This document shows, one piece after another, positions 57,596 through 60,031 of a stretch of 60,031 bases of DNA (within the stretch, counting starts at the first letter, position 1; each line of letters starts with the position of its first letter). The stretch lies in contig JAHDWA010000059.1 in the NCBI GenBank assembly GCA_023382535.1, positions 1-60,031 of the forward strand. The letters are read 5' to 3'. Source of the DNA: Anaerolineae bacterium (GTDB taxonomy: Bacteria > Chloroflexota > Anaerolineae > 4572-78 > J111). The notes below the pieces were generated by a model, which saw only the letters and a program-made list of their open reading frames with translations, had not been told where the DNA came from and did not search any database. Made by a program: the position numbers and the translations under genes.

Positions 57596-57665
57596 CCTGG
57601 AGAGGAACTCAAGGAATTGATGGAACTTAAGGAACTTCTTTAATTCCGTCAGGTCCCTGACATTT
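57596..57665. repeat. Word repeat between aroE and aroC
   Basis: Repeated ggaact and aaggaa words on the left and aattcc/gtcaggtccctgac on the right give imperfect self-complementarity. The same words occur at 12667-12740. Confidence 0.5.
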
Positions 57666-57674
57666 GAGAGTGAT

Positions 57675-59000
57675 TTGATGGAAATTCTGGGCGGTCCCCT
57701 TTTTGCCGTAGCCGGAGCGGGTGAGTCCCACGGCCCGGCCATTACAACCATTGTCTTTGGCTGCCCGCCGGGCTTAAAAATCTCGCGGCGGCAGGTCCAG
57801 CAGTATCTCGACCGGCGGCGGCCGGGCAGCAACAAGCATGGCACGCCCCGTCGTGAAGAGGATAAAGTACTGTTTTTATCCGGCCTTTATGATGGGGAGA
57901 ATCTTGACGGGCTGCTCTCCGGCCCGGAACTTCGGATTCGGGTTGAAGATAAAGAGACAGTTACCTCCAGTTATGAAGAGGGCTATACCACCGGCGAGCC
58001 GATTGCCGCAGTGGTGCTTTCTGCGGCCAAAAAATCGGGCGACTACGCCCAATTCGCCGGTCCCGCCGGCGAGGTCCGGCCCGGCCACACCGATCTGGTC
58101 AAGTATCACCAATCCCAGGGCTTTGTGGACAGCCGCGGCGGCGGGCGCTCCAGCTACCGCTCGACCATTTCCGACGTGATTGGCGGTTCGATTGCCCGTC
58201 TTTTTTTGGCAGAACATTTCGGCACAATAATCCTGTCCTCCATTTGCCAGGTCGGGCCGTTGAAAGCTTCGGTGAGTCTGGCAGAGCATGTGGAGGAGTT
58301 GATGAGGCGAAGAGGCGAGGAGGCGGAGAAGCGAGGAAGCGAAGAGGAGGGCGAGAATAGCCAAACAGAAATCGAAAATCGTAAATCCAAAATCGTAAAT
58401 CCAGAAGAGCTTCGCCGGATCGAAGAAATCCTGGAAAACACCGAAATCCATACTTTCGATGCCGAGTTTGCCCGGGCAGCCGGCCAATTGATCAAAGAAA
58501 CGCGCATCCAGGGAGACTCGCTGGGCGCGGCAATTGAGGTGGTAGCGGTTAACGTGCCGCCGCTGGTCGGCGAGCCGCTGTATCAAAGCCTCAAAGTGCG
58601 CTTGATGGGCGCCTTGGGCGGCCTGCACGCGGTTCAATCGTGCGAAATCGGCTCCGGCGCAGCCGTGGTGGCCCGGCGCGGCAGCGAAAACAATGACCCC
58701 ATTCGCCGGAGCGGCTACCAGAGCAACCACCAGGGCGGTCTGATCGGCGGGATTACCACCGGCATGCCCATTGTCTGCCGGGTCAGCTTCAAACCGACTT
58801 CGACCATCGTCAAGCCCCAACTGTCGGTGCGCAAAAACCTGGAAGAGATTGATTTTGAGTTAAAGAAAGGCCGCCACGACCCGTGTGTCGGCGTGCGGGC
58901 CGGCGTCACCCTGGAGTCACGCCTGGCAATTGAGTTAATGAACGCCGTGTTGATGCATCAGGCCCAATGCCTGGATATACAGAATTTTAGGCTTTTTTAA
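57675..59000 (+). CDS. aroC: Chorismate synthase with repeat-derived insertion
   Basis: 441 residues, about 50-70 longer than usual. GESHGPAITTIVFGCPPGL, RRPGSNKHGTPRREEDKV, RPGHTDLVKYHQSQGFVDSR, GGGRSSYRST and the C-terminal GITTGMPIVCRVSFKPTST, RHDPCVGVRAG are the FMN/EPSP-binding motifs. It makes chorismate. Residues about 209-247 (RRRGEEAEKRGSEEEGE..., IENRKSKIVN) are low complexity and encoded by tandem words, inserted before the helix RIEEILENTE. ATG or the nearby in-frame ATG at 57678 region; spacing after aroE about 80 bases. Confidence 0.94.
   Translation: MMEILGGPLFAVAGAGESHGPAITTIVFGCPPGLKISRRQVQQYLDRRRPGSNKHGTPRREEDKVLFLSGLYDGENLDGLLSGPELRIRVEDKETVTSSYEEGYTTGEPIAAVVLSAAKKSGDYAQFAGPAGEVRPGHTDLVKYHQSQGFVDSRGGGRSSYRSTISDVIGGSIARLFLAEHFGTIILSSICQVGPLKASVSLAEHVEELMRRRGEEAEKRGSEEEGENSQTEIENRKSKIVNPEELRRIEEILENTEIHTFDAEFARAAGQLIKETRIQGDSLGAAIEVVAVNVPPLVGEPLYQSLKVRLMGALGGLHAVQSCEIGSGAAVVARRGSENNDPIRRSGYQSNHQGGLIGGITTGMPIVCRVSFKPTSTIVKPQLSVRKNLEEIDFELKKGRHDPCVGVRAGVTLESRLAIELMNAVLMHQAQCLDIQNFRLF
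58300..58412. repeat. In-frame tandem-word insertion in aroC
   Basis: aggcg/aagcg words at 58305-58352 are followed by two exact copies of aaaatcgtaaatcc (58376-58389 and 58390-58403). Purine-rich, unlike flanking aroC sequence. Confidence 0.75.
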
Positions 59001-59008
59001 GAGATTCT

Positions 59009-59512
59009 ATGTCCCAAAACATCATCCTGACCGGCTTTATGGGCACGGGCAAATCTACGGTTGGACGGCTGGTGGCAGCCGAACTGGGCCGCGAGTTCGT
59101 GGATATGGACACCCTCATCGAGCAGCGCGAAGGCCGGCCTATCCGCCAGATCTTTGCTGAGAGCGGCGAAGCCTACTTTCGCCGGCTCGAAGCTGGCCTC
59201 TGCCGCGAACTGGCCCAACAAGAGGGCTTGGTCATTGCCACCGGCGGCGGGGCGCTGGTGGTGGAAGTTAATCTGCGGGTCATGGAGTCCAGCGGCTTAG
59301 TTATCTGTCTCGACTGCGACCCGGCGGTGCTGTGGCAGCGTATCGGCCAGAGTGAAGACCGGCCTATGCTGGCGGCCCGGGATGAGACCCGCTTTGCCCG
59401 GCTAGCGGCTTTGTTGGAACAGCGCGCCGCGGCTTACGGCCGGATCAAGCATCATTTGGACGTGACCCATCTTTCACCGGCGGAAGCGGCCAGGCGAATC
59501 TGCGAATGGTGA
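59009..59512 (+). CDS. aroK: Shikimate kinase
   Basis: 167 residues. The Walker A loop LTGFMGTGKSTVGRLVAAEL, FVDMDTLIEQREG (shikimate Asp), FRRLEAGLC and ATGGGALV are diagnostic. It phosphorylates shikimate at O3 with ATP. Eight bases after aroC; its stop is inside the following palindrome. Confidence 0.96.
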   Translation: MSQNIILTGFMGTGKSTVGRLVAAELGREFVDMDTLIEQREGRPIRQIFAESGEAYFRRLEAGLCRELAQQEGLVIATGGGALVVEVNLRVMESSGLVICLDCDPAVLWQRIGQSEDRPMLAARDETRFARLAALLEQRAAAYGRIKHHLDVTHLSPAEAARRICEW

Positions 59513-59560
59513 ATGGCGAGTGATAAAGTCATTCGCCATTCACTCATCCGCCATTCATTC
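59511..59560. repeat. Palindromic word repeat between aroK and aroB
   Basis: gaatggcgagtga (59511-59523) pairs with tcattcgccattc (59529-59541) at 12 of 13 positions; further gaatgg/ccattc words extend both sides. Overlaps the aroK stop codon. Confidence 0.8.
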
Positions 59561-59572
59561 GAGGAAAAGATC

Positions 59573-60031
59573 ATGCAGACTATTACCGTCACTCATCCCA
59601 GCGGCAGTTATCCAATTTATCTAGACGAAGGCGGGCTGGCCCAAACGGGCCCCTACCTGGCCGAGCTAGGCTATCGAGGCCGCTGCGCCGTTGTTTCCAA
59701 CGAGCCGGTCGGCCAGCACCACGCCGAACCGCTGCTGGCGAGTCTGCGCCAGGCTGGCTTTGAGCCGGTTTACCTGACCATCCCCGACGGCGAACCCTTC
59801 AAAACCCTGGCTACCGTCGCCGGCCTCTACAGCCAACTGGTCGAGGCCAAACTCGACCGGCGCAGCCCGATTGTGGCTTTAGGCGGCGGCGTGTTAGGCG
59901 ACACGGTTGGTTTTGCGGCGGCTACCTATTTGCGCGGCGTGCCCTTTGTCCAGATTCCAACCACCCTCCTGGCGATGGTGGATGCCAGCGTCGGCGGTAA
60001 AGTGGGCGTGGATTTGCCCCAGGGCAAGAAC
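59573..60031 (+). CDS. aroB: 3-dehydroquinate synthase, N-terminal part (cut by the window end)
   Basis: 153 codons visible from ATG at 59573, preceded by GAGGAAAAG. The NAD-binding GGGVLGDTVGFAAATYLRGV and the catalytic stretch QIPTTLLAMVDASVGGKVGV are AroB signatures. It cyclises DAHP to 3-dehydroquinate, the second step of the pathway. The gene continues beyond the window. Confidence 0.95.
   Translation, partial: MQTITVTHPSGSYPIYLDEGGLAQTGPYLAELGYRGRCAVVSNEPVGQHHAEPLLASLRQAGFEPVYLTIPDGEPFKTLATVAGLYSQLVEAKLDRRSPIVALGGGVLGDTVGFAAATYLRGVPFVQIPTTLLAMVDASVGGKVGVDLPQGKN

Overview
The window looks like a chromosomal stretch of a moderately GC-rich bacterium, most likely a Chloroflexota (Anaerolineae-like) genome. 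This is inferred from the secreted proteins carrying a YLPxI motif, the zinc-type S4/S14/L24/L36 proteins, the str-S10-spc-alpha supercluster headed by rpoB without rpoC, and many self-complementary word repeats between genes. No 16S rRNA is present, so the taxonomic call is an inference.

Layout. 1-8.3 kb (+): the 3' part of a murE-type ligase gene, a very large secreted subtilisin-like protease and a secreted beta-propeller protein. 8.4-11.4 kb (-): a Zn-dependent phospholipase C-like protein and a SWIM zinc-finger protein coupled to a small Cys/His protein. 11.5-14.2 kb (+): a glycosyltransferase and a polyprenyl-phosphate sugar phosphotransferase (surface polysaccharide). 14.2-15.1 kb (-): a membrane protein. 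15.3-16.2 kb (-): a stable-RNA operon with a consensus promoter, tRNA-Arg(GCG), RNase P RNA, initiator tRNA-Met, tRNA-Trp, tRNA-Gly and an intrinsic terminator. 16.2-19.7 kb (-): a PfkB kinase, a GAF histidine kinase and TlyA. 19.8-20.7 kb (+): a UbiA-type prenyltransferase.

20.8-46.4 kb (-) is one long information-processing supercluster. In transcription order it runs rpoB, rpsL, rpsG, fusA, tuf, rpsJ, rplC-D-W-B, rpsS, rplV, rpsC, rplP, rpmC, rpsQ, rplN-X-E, rpsZ, rpsH, rplF-R, rpsE, rpmD, rplO, secY, map, rpmJ, rpsM-K-D, rpoA, rplQ, truA, rplM, rpsI, ending at an intrinsic terminator. rpoC, adk and infA are missing from their usual places. 46.7-50.6 kb (-) is a methionine-cycle operon (adenosine-kinase-like, ahcY, metK) behind a leader containing an intrinsic terminator. 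50.7-52.8 kb (+) holds a mannosyltransferase-like membrane protein and a tiny membrane protein. 52.9-60 kb (+) is an aromatic amino acid operon: aroF, a four-helix-bundle (IVP/S23-like) gene, tyrA, aroA, aroE, aroC, aroK and the start of aroB.

The most striking window-wide pattern is a set of imperfect palindromes and tandem short words, of unrelated sequence but similar architecture. They sit at gene ends and also in frame inside otherwise conserved genes (murE, protease, mannosyltransferase, tyrA, aroC). A four-helix-bundle gene is bracketed by two copies that share the same word. Other leads are an attenuator-like leader in front of the methionine-cycle operon, a structured rpsL leader, and RNase P RNA embedded among its own substrates.
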